Assembly (NCBI GenBank): GCA_019359155.1
Contig: JAHHHV010000074.1
Coordinates: 57,028-121,027 of the forward strand
Direction of reading: 5' to 3'
Source: Pegethrix bostrychoides GSE-TBD4-15B
GTDB lineage: Bacteria; Cyanobacteriota; Cyanobacteriia; Elainellales; Elainellaceae
DNA: 64,000 nucleotides
The notes below the pieces were generated by a model. It did no database searches. It saw only the letters and a program-made list of their open reading frames with translations, and was not told the origin of the DNA. The translations under genes were made by a program, and so were the position numbers. Within the stretch, counting starts at the first letter, position 1. Each line of letters begins with the position of its first letter. Shown here in pieces: positions 9,919-18,722 of this stretch.

Positions 9919-12177
9919 CTAGCCGCTTACTGCGATGATGCGAGCCAGGAAGAACGCCCAGGTAGTCACAATGCCACCCAGCAGGTAGTGAGCCACGCCC
10001 ACCGCACGTCCTTGAATGATGCTCAGCGCGCGAGGCTGGATGGCCGGAGCCACGTTCAGCTTGTTGTGCGCCCAAACGATCGACTCGATCAATTCCTGCC
10101 AGTAGCCGCGACCGCTAAACAGGAACATCAGGCTGAAGGCCCAGACAAAGTGAGCGCCCAAGAACAGCAGGCCGTAAGCCGATAGTGCCGAACCGTAAGA
10201 GCCAATCACCTGCGCCGCCTGCGCCCAGAGGAAGTCGCGCAGCCAGCCGTTAATCGTCGTCGCACTCGCCGCAAAGTTGCCGCCGGTAATATGCGAGATC
10301 GAGCCGTCTGCGTTGACCGTGCCCCAGATGTCCGACTGCATCTTCCAGCTAAAGTGGAAAATCACAATCGAGAGCGAGTTGTACATCCAGAACAGACCCA
10401 GGAAGACGTGATCCCAACCAGAAACCTGGCAGGTGCCGCCCCGACCGGGCCCGTCGCAAGGGAAGCGGAAGCCCAAGTTCGCCTTGTCTGGGATCAGACG
10501 CGAGCTGCGAGCAAACAGCACACCCTTGAGCAGAATGAGAACCGTCACATGGATTGTGAAGGCGTGGATGTGATGCACCATGAAATCTGCCGTGCCCAGC
10601 GTCATCGGCATCATGGCGACTTTACCGCCCACCGCCACGACATCGCCGCCAAAGATATAGCTGGCAGGCCCCATGGCGTTGGGTGCGGTGGCTCCAGGAG
10701 CCAGGGTATGCAGGTTTTGCACCCACTGCGCGAACACAGGCTGGAGCTTAATCGCCGTATCCGAGAACATATCCTGGGGGCGACCCAAAGCCTGCATTGT
10801 GTCGTTGTGGATGTACAGACCAAAGCTATGGAAGCCGAGGAAAATACAAACCCAGTTGAGGTGCGAGATGATCGCGTCGCGGTGACGGATCATGCGGTCG
10901 AGCAAGTTGTTGACGTTCTTGGCCGGGTCATAATCCCGCACCATGAAAATCGCGCCGTGCGCCCCCGCCCCGACAATCAGGAAGCCGCCAATCCACATGT
11001 GGTGCGTGAACAGCGAAATCTGGGTCGGGTAATCTGTCGCCAGATAGGGATAGGGCGGCATGGCATACATATGCTGCGCCACGATGATCGTTAGCGAACC
11101 GAGCAGGGCCAAGTTAATGGACAGCTGCGCGTGCCAAGAGGTGGTGAGGATTTCGTAGAGTCCCTTGTGGCCTTCTCCGGTGAAGGGGCCTTTGTGGGCT
11201 TCCAGGATTTCCTTCATGCTGTGGCCGATGCCCCAGTTGGTGCGGTACATATGTCCAGCAATGATGAACAGCACCGCAATCGCCAGGTGGTGATGCGCTG
11301 TGTCCGAGAGCCAGAGTCCGCCCGTCACCGGGTTAAGCCCGCCTTTAAACGTTAAGAAGTCGGCATACTCACCCCAGTTGAGCGTGAAGAAGGGCACAAG
11401 TCCCTTGGCAAAGCTGGGATAGAGGTCAGCCATCAGCTCTTTGTTGAGAATGAACTCATGCGGCAGCGGAATATCTTTCACCGCTACGCCTGCGTCCAGC
11501 ATCTTGTTGATTGGCAGCGAGACATGGATCTGGTGCCCAGCCCAGCCTAGAGAACCCAAGCCCAGCAGACCTGCCAGGTGGTGGTTCATCATCGACTCCA
11601 CGTTCTGGAACCATTCCAGTTTGGGAGCGCGCTTGTGGTAGTGGAACCAGCCTGCAAACAGCATCAGAGCTGCCATGACCAAGCCACCAATCGCCGTGCA
11701 GTAGAGCTGATATTCGTTGGTGATGCCGGAGGCTCTCCAGAGCTGGAAAAATCCAGAGGTGATCTGGATACCGTGGAAGCCGCCACCCACATCGCCATTC
11801 AAAATTTCTTGACCGACAATCGGCCAAACCACCTGGGCGCTGGGCTTGATATGCGTAGGATCTGCTAGCCAGCCCTCGTAGTTCGAGAACTTGGCACCGT
11901 GAAAATACATGCCGCTTAGCCAGACAAAAACCACGGCTAAGTGACCAAAGTGAGCGCTGAAGATCTTACGGGATATATCTTCTAGATCGCTGGTATGACT
12001 ATCGAAATCGTGAGCGTCGGCATGAAGGTTCCAGATCCAAGCCGTCGTTTTGGGCCCTTTTGCCAGAGTCCGGTCAAAGTGACCGGGCTGGCCCCACTTC
12101 TCAAAGGAAGTAGGAACGGGATCTTTATCGACGATCACTTTTACCTTCTGCTCTCGCTCCCGTGGCGTAGTTGTCAT
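9919..12177 (-). CDS. psaA: Photosystem I P700 chlorophyll a apoprotein A1 (PsaA)
   Basis: Partner of PsaB in the photosystem I core heterodimer. The start at 12177 ([20 protein letters not shown]) gives 752 residues, the normal length; the open frame extends 21 codons further upstream, but GAGAGGAGAG lies about 8 bases before this ATG and the conserved N-terminus begins here. The Fx loop [19 protein letters not shown] is near residue 580, and histidine-rich chlorophyll-binding helices run throughout. It is the first gene of the psaAB operon, with a candidate promoter about 270 bp upstream and a possible RpaB site beyond that. Confidence 0.98.
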   Translation of the reverse strand: MTTTPREREQKVKVIVDKDPVPTSFEKWGQPGHFDRTLAKGPKTTAWIWNLHADAHDFDSHTSDLEDISRKIFSAHFGHLAVVFVWLSGMYFHGAKFSNYEGWLADPTHIKPSAQVVWPIVGQEILNGDVGGGFHGIQITSGFFQLWRASGITNEYQLYCTAIGGLVMAALMLFAGWFHYHKRAPKLEWFQNVESMMNHHLAGLLGLGSLGWAGHQIHVSLPINKMLDAGVAVKDIPLPHEFILNKELMADLYPSFAKGLVPFFTLNWGEYADFLTFKGGLNPVTGGLWLSDTAHHHLAIAVLFIIAGHMYRTNWGIGHSMKEILEAHKGPFTGEGHKGLYEILTTSWHAQLSINLALLGSLTIIVAQHMYAMPPYPYLATDYPTQISLFTHHMWIGGFLIVGAGAHGAIFMVRDYDPAKNVNNLLDRMIRHRDAIISHLNWVCIFLGFHSFGLYIHNDTMQALGRPQDMFSDTAIKLQPVFAQWVQNLHTLAPGATAPNAMGPASYIFGGDVVAVGGKVAMMPMTLGTADFMVHHIHAFTIHVTVLILLKGVLFARSSRLIPDKANLGFRFPCDGPGRGGTCQVSGWDHVFLGLFWMYNSLSIVIFHFSWKMQSDIWGTVNADGSISHITGGNFAASATTINGWLRDFLWAQAAQVIGSYGSALSAYGLLFLGAHFVWAFSLMFLFSGRGYWQELIESIVWAHNKLNVAPAIQPRALSIIQGRAVGVAHYLLGGIVTTWAFFLARIIAVSG

Positions 12178-12443
12178 TCGAGACTCTCCTCTCTCTAGAC
12201 AATGGAAACGAAACTGCCTGTCCAAGCGGATTTGAATCATTCCCGGCCAGCGGCATCAGCAATCTGTGGAACTTTGCAGCACACAGACGACGTGAAACAA
12301 CGAGGCGGCATCAGACAGATGGGAGCGTCCGAACGATCTAGACTTTGGCCCAATCTCGCTGGCAGGAACTCACCAGAATCACCGTCTAGCCCAGCGTTTA
12401 GGCTGAACCAGCACAGTCAATTAGCTTGGTAGGTATTGCAAGC

Positions 12444-12473
12444 ATTATAGGGCTGATGCGAGAACAGTTTGAA
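12444..12473 (-). promoter_or_regulatory. Candidate sigma-70-type promoter for psaAB
   Basis: On the minus strand TTCAAA and a perfect TATAAT are separated by 18 bp. The predicted transcript start would give a 5' leader of about 260 nt, in line with the long psaAB leaders known in cyanobacteria. The remaining DNA from 12178 to 12443 holds no gene that I can support. Confidence 0.5.
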
Positions 12474-12556
12474 CAGCAGTTAACAATAATTAAAATCCCG
12501 AAGGCTTGATCCATCAGCCTTTCGCCCGATTCCATCAGCAGAGATTGGAGCAGGCA

Positions 12557-12574
12557 TTGATAAATAGTTACAAA
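12557..12574 (+). promoter_or_regulatory. HLR1-like site (possible RpaB binding) upstream of psaAB
   Basis: TTGATAAA and GTTACAAA are separated by two bases, matching the HLR1 layout of two imperfect octamers (G/T)TTACA(T/A)(T/A) with a 2-bp spacer at 14 of 16 positions. RpaB acts at HLR1 sites on PSI genes in other cyanobacteria. The site is about 85 bp upstream of the candidate -35. Confidence 0.35.
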
Positions 12575-12702
12575 TCGAAATTATTGATTCAAACTATAGA
12601 TTTAGAGCCAAAGCAGATCTGAATAAATCTCTCAAATTTCTCCAGGTTGTAAAAGGCCGAAAAAACTAGCCCTAGACTGGCCGAGATTCTGGAGAGCAAC
12701 AA

Positions 12703-13105
12703 ATGATGACAAGGGAATTACCAGAGGCGCTGAGAGCTGCTCAAGTTGATCTGCTGCTGGTCGATCAGGTGGTGCCAGGTGGCGGTACGGTAGCCGAGTT
12801 TTTGGAAATGCCCTTCGTGACCGTCTGCTGCGCTTTAGCAACTTACGGCCTCGTGGTTGCGCTGGGAAATCGCCAGAGTAACAATCACCAACGATCAGCC
12901 TGGAGTTGCTGCACGTCTGTGCTGGACAGGTGCAGGTGAGGTTGTGCCATTGGCTCGCTTGCGGGTTTCCCGACTGCGAAGTGCGATTCAAAAGGTATTG
13001 ACACAAGAGTCCTACCGCCAGAATGCCGCTAAGCTACAAAGTGCGATTCAGCGAGCCGGTGGGGGCAGCTTGGCTACCGATATTATTGAGCAGGTAATTG
13101 GCTGA
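12703..13105 (+). pseudogene. Remnant of an MGT/UGT-type glycosyltransferase
   Basis: Two adjoining frames carry separated pieces of one glycosyltransferase (CrtX/MGT-like, UDP-sugar dependent). Frame 1, 12703-12939, has LLLVDQVVPGGGTVAEFL and then FVTVCCAL, as in the N-terminal domain, running straight into LVVALGNRQS, which in intact proteins lies much further along. Frame 2, 12857-13105, resumes with TITNDQPGVAARL and WTGAGEVVPLARL, the sugar-donor-binding C-terminal region, and ends at a natural-looking terminus. Intact relatives have roughly 400 residues; about two thirds of the sequence, including the donor-site HCG region, is missing. At least two deletions and one frameshift are needed, so no functional product is expected. 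Confidence 0.75.
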
Positions 13106-13290
13106 GCAGGTAATTGGCTCAGCGCCCAACTCTGTCAGAACTCAGCAGATTTAGATTTTTGACGACCACCATCAAAGCTTTACCTGCTCCCAGCAGCGTT
13201 ACGATCTGGTGATGATTCTGGTAATGATATAGTGCCTTTGGGCGAAGATAACCAGATACACTAAAAGCCAAACCCTGAGGAGTGGAGATT

Positions 13291-14970
13291 GTGTTGGGCA
13301 TGAACAGGTGGCAATCCTTAAAGCAGGTCAGGCAGGCACTAAAGCAGCTCTGGAAACGCCTGCCTGCTAGCGCTCTGGCGGTTTTGATGGCGGCAAGCTT
13401 TATGTTGGGGAGCGCCGGATGCAGTCGCTCAGGTGAAGGCTCCGGCGTGATGGCCTTCGCGCCTCAGCGCAGCAGGCTGAGTGAAGTCTCGCCGCCTTTC
13501 ACCATTCAAGCGCTGAAGCAGTCTTTGGAAGCTAATCAGCCGCAGGTGTCAATTCTCAGCCCCAAATCTGGGCAGGTGGTTGAAAAGACACAGGTGGACG
13601 TGAAGCTGCAAGTTAAAGATCTTGACCTATATAAAGATGAAGATCTGGGTTTGGGGCTTTACCTTCAGGTGCTGCTCGACAGCCAGCCTTATGCCCAGAT
13701 TTACGATGCGAACCAGACGCTCACTTTAGAAAATCTGGCACCTGGAACTCACACCCTCCGCGCTTTTGCTGTGCGTCCCTGGCACGAAAGCTTCAAAAAC
13801 GACGGAGCCTTTGTCCAAACGACGTTTCACATATTTGCCAAAACGCCCGAAAACAATCCCGATGCCAGCCAGCCGCTGCTCACCTACAACTATCCGCAGG
13901 GCGTTTATGGTGCGGAACCCGTGCTGCTGGACTTTCTGCTGACCAACGCACCGCTGCATCTAGTCGCCCGCGAGGATGACAAAGACGATATTCCTGACTG
14001 GCAGGTGCGCTGCACGATCAATGGCGAGAGCTTTACGTTTGATCGCTGGGAGCCAATTTACCTAAAAGGCTTCAAGCCCGGAACCAACTGGGTGCAGCTT
14101 GAACTGCTCGACGAAAAGGGCGACCCCTTGCCCAACGCCTTCAACAACGCGGTTCAGCTGGTCACCTATGAGCCGGGCGGCAGTGATACGCTAGCGCGAT
14201 TGACGCGCGGCGAATTGACCGCAGAGGACGCTCGCAAAATCGTTGATCCGAACTATTTGCCGCCAGTTATCGCGCCTGAGCCAGAAGTAGCTGAGCCAGA
14301 AATGATCAAAGCTGAACCAGAAGTCACTGAACCAGAAGTCATCGAGCCAGACATTATCGAAGCTGAACCAGAAATTACTGAGCCAGAAATTACTGAGCCG
14401 GAGATTACTGAGCCGGAGCCAGAAGCTATTTTGGAGCCAGATCTAACTGAGGAACTAGCGCCCGAAGATATGCCGCCAGAGGTGATTGAGCCTGCTCCAA
14501 TTGATTCAGCAGCGCCAGCAGCGCCAGCGCCAGATTTACTGCCTGACCTTGAAGCACCCACCCCGTCAGCAGATCTACCGGAAGAGCTACCGGAGCCTAA
14601 CGAATCTGACGATCTTCCACCTGCTGCGCCGTCACCTAAGCAGTTCCTGCCTACTCCATTGAATCCTGATGCGATCAGCCCGGTTCCGCTGACGGATCTC
14701 ACCCCAGAAGCGGTTAAGCCTGCGCCAGTCAAGCCCGCGATGATTGGCGCACTCGATCAGGTCAAAGGTTTTTTTGAATCTCTTCGCAAGCAGCCCGCCG
14801 AAGCAGCTTCATCGTACTCGCTACCCAGCTCCAATATGTCTGGAGCCTCTCTAGAAGAGCCAACAATCATCGATACGCTGATGGAGTCTCTGCCGGACAG
14901 CCTGCGAAAGCCCCTGATGGAGGAGCTGCTAAATGAAACCGCTACTGCCAGTCCTGCCAGTCCAGATTAA
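13291..14970 (+). CDS. Lipoprotein with long acidic Glu-Pro repeat tract, function unknown
   Basis: A roughly 559-residue exported protein. After a basic n-region there is a hydrophobic segment ending in the lipobox LGSAGC. The N-terminal folded part (about residues 60-300) contains a beta-sandwich-like region with ISPKSGQVVEK-type and LAPGTHTLRAFAVRPWHESF motifs, typical of conserved cyanobacterial surface proteins with Ig-like folds. From about residue 325 comes a low-complexity linker of repeated EPEITEPE units, then Pro/Ala-rich sequence and a short C-terminal helical region. Start choice: GAGGAG at 13277-13282 sits 8 bases before the GTG at 13291; the ATG at 13300 and a GTG at 13282 are alternatives. 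Its 3' end overlaps the convergent flavoprotein gene by 29 bp. No specific function can be assigned. Confidence 0.75.
   Translation: MLGMNRWQSLKQVRQALKQLWKRLPASALAVLMAASFMLGSAGCSRSGEGSGVMAFAPQRSRLSEVSPPFTIQALKQSLEANQPQVSILSPKSGQVVEKTQVDVKLQVKDLDLYKDEDLGLGLYLQVLLDSQPYAQIYDANQTLTLENLAPGTHTLRAFAVRPWHESFKNDGAFVQTTFHIFAKTPENNPDASQPLLTYNYPQGVYGAEPVLLDFLLTNAPLHLVAREDDKDDIPDWQVRCTINGESFTFDRWEPIYLKGFKPGTNWVQLELLDEKGDPLPNAFNNAVQLVTYEPGGSDTLARLTRGELTAEDARKIVDPNYLPPVIAPEPEVAEPEMIKAEPEVTEPEVIEPDIIEAEPEITEPEITEPEITEPEPEAILEPDLTEELAPEDMPPEVIEPAPIDSAAPAAPAPDLLPDLEAPTPSADLPEELPEPNESDDLPPAAPSPKQFLPTPLNPDAISPVPLTDLTPEAVKPAPVKPAMIGALDQVKGFFESLRKQPAEAASSYSLPSSNMSGASLEEPTIIDTLMESLPDSLRKPLMEELLNETATASPASPD
14371..14423. 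repeat. 15-bp coding repeats for ITEPE units
   Basis: GAAATTACTGAGCCA-type units are repeated about three times in tandem inside the lipoprotein gene, with degenerate copies on both sides (about 14270-14450). They encode the Glu/Pro/Ile/Thr linker. Confidence 0.8.
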
Positions 14971-16963
14971 AAATAGTGGTTCCTGGAAAGGCGGTTGGGT
15001 TTTGAGTGGCCAACAGTCGGCGCTGTAGAGCCTCTAGCTCTGGTTCGCGGCGCGGCAGGTCATCTACTAGCGCATAGGGCGCAATGTCGTTGTCGAGCGC
15101 GAAATCGACTAGCACGCCCGCTGCGGCTCCGGCTGACCACTCAAACGAATGGACGCGATAGGCAGCAGCAGCAATATAGCTGGTGGCGATGCTTTTGCCT
15201 GCAATCAAAAAGTTATCGAGGCGCTGTGGAATCATGGCCCGCAGCGGAATCTGGAACGGGTAGGCTTGCCCTTGCCCCTGCCGCACGCCGGGATACTCAT
15301 AGTTGCCCGGTGCTTCTGGTGGACTGAGCGCCATGCAGGGATGGAAGTCGATGCTGTAGTGGCCGATGCCCACCGAGTCGGGATAGATGCGAGAACGGGT
15401 GCGGAGCCGGACGGGGCTAGGCGTTTCGTCGCTGCGAATCCGGGCAATCGCCTCTAAGCCGCTGAGCGAGATGCCCAAATTGCGGTACTGCTCTGGGGTA
15501 AGGCTCTGGTAATGCTCGTCGGTATAGTCACTGCGGCTGACATCCGTTTCGCCAATTGAAAAGCCGTCAGCATAGCCCGGACTGGGACGACCGACGATGC
15601 GCCGCACCTCGCGCATGTAGGGATATTTTGACAGACCGTGCATCGTGCCCATGGGCGAGTCAAACCCAGTCAGGAAGCGATTGTTGAGCTGCGGCTGTTT
15701 GATACCTTCGCCAAGCTGCGAGTCGGTGGTGCCGGCGACTAGCCAGTAATAAAAGCCTAAGGCTGATTCTTCAGCGCGACGCAGGCTCTCAACTCGCAGG
15801 CCGCCCATCCAGCCGTTCGGGTCAAGCTGTCCAGTCTGCTGAAGCTGGTCGTGGGTCAAAATCAAATTATCTGAGGCCGTGCCGGGGCGGTAGTCGTTGC
15901 CCCAAGTCCAGTTCTGCATCGAAATGTCGCCGGGATACGGCACCGACACGCCGAAAATTTGCTGCTCCGGTCGCGGCTCCGGACTCCAGATGCGGCGATA
16001 GGTAAACAGAATGTCGAAGCTGGCCAGGTTGGTCTTCTCAAAACTGTAGTAGGGCGCATACTGCTCGTAAAATTCTGGCTTGAGCTGCGGCTGTGGTTCG
16101 GCGGTGGCCTCCATTGCAAAGGTGTAGGTGTAGCCCTGCGTGCAGTACGGATCGCCTGTGGCGCTGGCCGAAGAGGGATCGTAATAGGTGAGCGGATCGA
16201 TGCCGACGCGATAAGGCACGTCGGCCAGAGCTACCAGCTCGCCCGTTTCAGTAGCATCTACGACATACCAATGCTGGGTTTTGGGCTGGAACTGCACAAC
16301 TGTTTTGGTAAATTGCGGGCTGTCTTCAAACCGATAGCTGTCTTCGATCGTCTGCGAAAGCGGATAGGTATTTAAGGGCGCGGCTCCAGGTGCAGGCTGA
16401 TGCTGGATCGCTGTAGCGCTAGCAATCTGAGCACCGCTGAGCTGAAGATTTTTGACGACCGTGTTAGGGAACCAGTGCAGCTTGCCCTGACCCCGCTTTT
16501 CAGCATCCTTCAGCATGTCAATCAAAATGGCATGGCCGTCGCTGGGCAAAAAGCAAAACGGGCTCACCCAGCAGTTGCCCGGATCGGGCTGCTTGTAAGC
16601 CTCGTGAATCCGCTTGGCAAACTCCTGATAGCCTCTGGGAAAGAAATTTAGCTCTCGCTGCGTCGGGCGTTCGTCCAGTGCGGAAGTGCCCTGCGCTGAA
16701 ATCTGGCCGCCCACCCAGTCGGTAATTTCGGTCAGGCAAACCGTGCGTCCGGCCAAGAGGCTTTCATAGGCGGCAGCCGATCCGGCTAAGCCACCCCCCG
16801 CCACCAGCAGATCGCAGTCGATCGGAGTCGGCTGCTGCTGAGCCGTAGTGACTTCAGCCATCCCAGCCCAATTCAGGCCAGCAAACCCAAAGGCCAGCAG
16901 CGCTGCCTTGAAATTAAAGCTCATACAAAATCTGTACCTAAACTTCTGCTTTACGAACCGCAT
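14942..16963 (-). CDS. Secreted FAD-dependent oxidoreductase (FAD_oxidored family)
   Basis: A flavoprotein of about 660-673 residues of the PF12831-like family, whose members are annotated as FAD-dependent oxidoreductases or xanthan-lyase-associated proteins; substrate unknown. A signal peptide is predicted (hydrophobic FKAALLAFGFAGLNWAG, then a linker AEVTTAQQQ). The mature protein starts with the FAD Rossmann motif DLLVAGGGLAGSAAAYESLLAG. A second conserved FAD-family segment, ATETGELVALADVPYRVG, is in the middle, and DNFLIAGKSIATSYIAAAAYR near the C-terminus closes the FAD site. Start choice is uncertain: ATG 16963 has GGAG at a good distance but lies inside sdhB; ATG 16924 avoids the overlap and gives a compact signal peptide. 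It follows sdhB on the same strand and is probably cotranscribed. Confidence 0.8.
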   Translation of the reverse strand: MRFVKQKFRYRFCMSFNFKAALLAFGFAGLNWAGMAEVTTAQQQPTPIDCDLLVAGGGLAGSAAAYESLLAGRTVCLTEITDWVGGQISAQGTSALDERPTQRELNFFPRGYQEFAKRIHEAYKQPDPGNCWVSPFCFLPSDGHAILIDMLKDAEKRGQGKLHWFPNTVVKNLQLSGAQIASATAIQHQPAPGAAPLNTYPLSQTIEDSYRFEDSPQFTKTVVQFQPKTQHWYVVDATETGELVALADVPYRVGIDPLTYYDPSSASATGDPYCTQGYTYTFAMEATAEPQPQLKPEFYEQYAPYYSFEKTNLASFDILFTYRRIWSPEPRPEQQIFGVSVPYPGDISMQNWTWGNDYRPGTASDNLILTHDQLQQTGQLDPNGWMGGLRVESLRRAEESALGFYYWLVAGTTDSQLGEGIKQPQLNNRFLTGFDSPMGTMHGLSKYPYMREVRRIVGRPSPGYADGFSIGETDVSRSDYTDEHYQSLTPEQYRNLGISLSGLEAIARIRSDETPSPVRLRTRSRIYPDSVGIGHYSIDFHPCMALSPPEAPGNYEYPGVRQGQGQAYPFQIPLRAMIPQRLDNFLIAGKSIATSYIAAAAYRVHSFEWSAGAAAGVLVDFALDNDIAPYALVDDLPRREPELEALQRRLLATQNPTAFPGTTIFNLDWQDWQ

Positions 16964-17963
16964 CAATCAAGCTCCGCACCTGCCGCGCGCCCTCCGACGG
17001 CTCAAAGCGGGTTGGAAACTTGCCTTTCTGCACCATCCGAATACCGAGCGAACCGAGGCTGGCCAGTCCTTTCCAGTCACGAAACGAGTTGCCGACCACC
17101 CTAATGCCAAACTGCCGCTCGTCGATCCAGCCGCCCTGCTTCACCAGGTCAATCAATACCTTGCGATGCCGCACCGGACGGCTGACCTGGGCGGGCTGCT
17201 GTTCAGACTGCCGCTCTAAAATCGCCTGCTTAATTTTGCTAATCTGCTCCATTGGTGCAACTTCCATTGGGCAGACGCTGTTGCAGTAGTAACAGCGCGT
17301 GCAGCCCCAGACTCCGGCTGTACCCTGGCTGTAGCGCTCTAACCGCTGCTCGGTCTGGTGATCTCGCGAGTCTGCGACCGTGCGATAGGCTTTGGCCAGC
17401 GCGTGCGGGCCCACAAAGCTGGGGTCAGTTTCGCGGGCGTTGCATTCGGAGTAGCAGGCACCGCAGAGGATGCAGTTGCCCACCTGATTTAGCCGCTCGC
17501 GCTCGGGGGGACTCTGCAAAAATTCGCGCTCTGGCACCTGACGAGCGCTGGTGCTAACAAACGGATCAACCGCTTCCAGATTGTCCCAAAAGCTAGTCAT
17601 ATCGACGATTAGATCTTTGATCACGGGCATGTTGCCCATTGGCGCGACGGTGATAGTGGGAATCTCAGCCGCAGGCTCGCTCAGGCTGTGCGCCGCGATC
17701 TCTTGCAGACGAGTGACTTCGCCTCCGACGTTTTCTTTACAGGCTAGAGCCGAACGTCCGTTGATCCGGACGCTACAGCTGCCGCAGATCGTGTTTCGAC
17801 AATTTTTGCGGAAGCCCAGCGTGCCGTCTTGCTCCCACTTGATCTGATTCAGACAGTCCAGAATTGTGCGGCTCGGCTCAACATTGAGCGCGTAGGTTTG
17901 CAGATGCGGGGCAGCGTCCGCCTGCTGTCGGACAATTTGAAATAGAACTTGCATAGGTTGCAT
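16938..17963 (-). CDS. sdhB: Succinate dehydrogenase/fumarate reductase iron-sulfur subunit
   Basis: Iron-sulfur subunit of succinate:quinone oxidoreductase, relaying electrons from the flavoprotein subunit to the quinone pool in the thylakoid or plasma membrane. The ferredoxin-like [2Fe-2S] cluster ligands are in CRNTICGSCSVRINGRSALAC near residue 53, the [4Fe-4S] motif CILCGACYSEC near 163, and CTRCYYCNSVCP near 220. The 341 residues exceed the roughly 240 of E. coli SdhB; the extra C-terminal 90 residues are typical of cyanobacterial versions. Met-4 (17954) is an alternative start. No sdhA lies nearby, as is common in cyanobacteria; the next gene downstream is instead a secreted flavoprotein. 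Confidence 0.93.
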   Translation of the reverse strand: MQPMQVLFQIVRQQADAAPHLQTYALNVEPSRTILDCLNQIKWEQDGTLGFRKNCRNTICGSCSVRINGRSALACKENVGGEVTRLQEIAAHSLSEPAAEIPTITVAPMGNMPVIKDLIVDMTSFWDNLEAVDPFVSTSARQVPEREFLQSPPERERLNQVGNCILCGACYSECNARETDPSFVGPHALAKAYRTVADSRDHQTEQRLERYSQGTAGVWGCTRCYYCNSVCPMEVAPMEQISKIKQAILERQSEQQPAQVSRPVRHRKVLIDLVKQGGWIDERQFGIRVVGNSFRDWKGLASLGSLGIRMVQKGKFPTRFEPSEGARQVRSLIDAVRKAEV

Positions 17964-18323
17964 CAGGCCGAGGCAATGGGCAATATCTCTTAGTTTAGCG
18001 ACCTTAGTTTAGCGACTGGTAGCCTTGCAGCCGCGAGATCTGCAAAATTAGGAATTCTCTAGCCGCATCAAGGTTCGTGCTTAAGCACAGATCGAGCGAT
18101 TTAGCTATATAGAATCAGCCAATATTTAATCAATATTTAGGCTCAGAGTTAGCTGCATTTAAGGGCTTTATTTAAGGCTTGGCATAATTGCTCAAAGCTT
18201 TACCGAACTTGAAAGGTTTAAAGCTATATTCTTATAGGAAACTCGCAGGCAATTCAAGCCTGTCTGACAAGTTTTACAACTCAATATTTCAAGATTCAGC
18301 ATTTCCAGAAAGATCGAGAAGCA
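17964..18323. other. Divergent intergenic region between sdhB and calA
   Basis: About 360 bp without a gene. It is AT-rich in its right half, with AATATTTAATCAATATTTAGG near 18121 and several TTTA-containing direct repeats (TTAGTTTAGCGAC occurs twice near 17992-18015). Promoters for both flanking genes must lie here; I cannot place them with confidence. Confidence 0.5.
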
Positions 18324-18722
18324 ATGGCCGAAACTGCGACTACTCCGCTCACGGGAAAAGCCCTCCTGCAAAAAATAAAAGAGCTTTCGCACCTGCCCCG
18401 CAGAGAAAAAGCGAAGCGCTGCGGTTACTACACCGTTAGCAAGAGCAATCAGGCTCGGATCAACGTCGCCGATTTCCTGGAGGCTGTGCTGGAGGCTGAG
18501 GGCACTTCGCTAAATGTAGAAGGCGCAAAAGATGGCCGAGGCCGAGAGCCAACTTATCGCGTCAGCGTACATCGCAATGGCCAAATTGTAATCGGCTCGA
18601 CGTACACCGAAAAAATGAATTTGCAGCCCGGAGATGAATTTGAAATTAAGCTGGGCTACAAGCATATTCATCTGATTCAGCTCACTCACGGCAAAGACGA
18701 CGCAGAAGAGCAAGACGAATAG
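18324..18722 (+). CDS. calA: Cyanobacterial AbrB-type transcription factor CalA (cyAbrB1)
   Basis: A 132-residue DNA-binding regulator of the cyanobacteria-specific cyAbrB family, whose AbrB domain is at the C-terminus rather than the N-terminus. It opens with TPLTGKALLQKIKELSHLPRREKAKRCGYYT and ends with the AbrB-like YRVSVHRNGQIVIGSTYTEKM...GDEFEIKLGYKHIHL, both close to CalA/Sll0359 of Synechocystis. CyAbrB1 is an abundant, essential regulator affecting carbon/nitrogen genes and hydrogenase expression. The gene is followed directly, and in the same frame, by a CPBP protease gene, with only the TAG stop between them. Confidence 0.92.
   Translation: MAETATTPLTGKALLQKIKELSHLPRREKAKRCGYYTVSKSNQARINVADFLEAVLEAEGTSLNVEGAKDGRGREPTYRVSVHRNGQIVIGSTYTEKMNLQPGDEFEIKLGYKHIHLIQLTHGKDDAEEQDE

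Noticed and set aside
12202..12432. 76-codon plus-strand frame upstream of psaA
   Set aside because: No ribosome-binding site or conserved sequence; the DNA is the psaAB leader.
14253..14732. 159-residue minus-strand frame rich in Ser and Gly opposite the acidic lipoprotein
   Set aside because: It mirrors the in-frame Glu-Pro repeat units of the true gene and has no other support.
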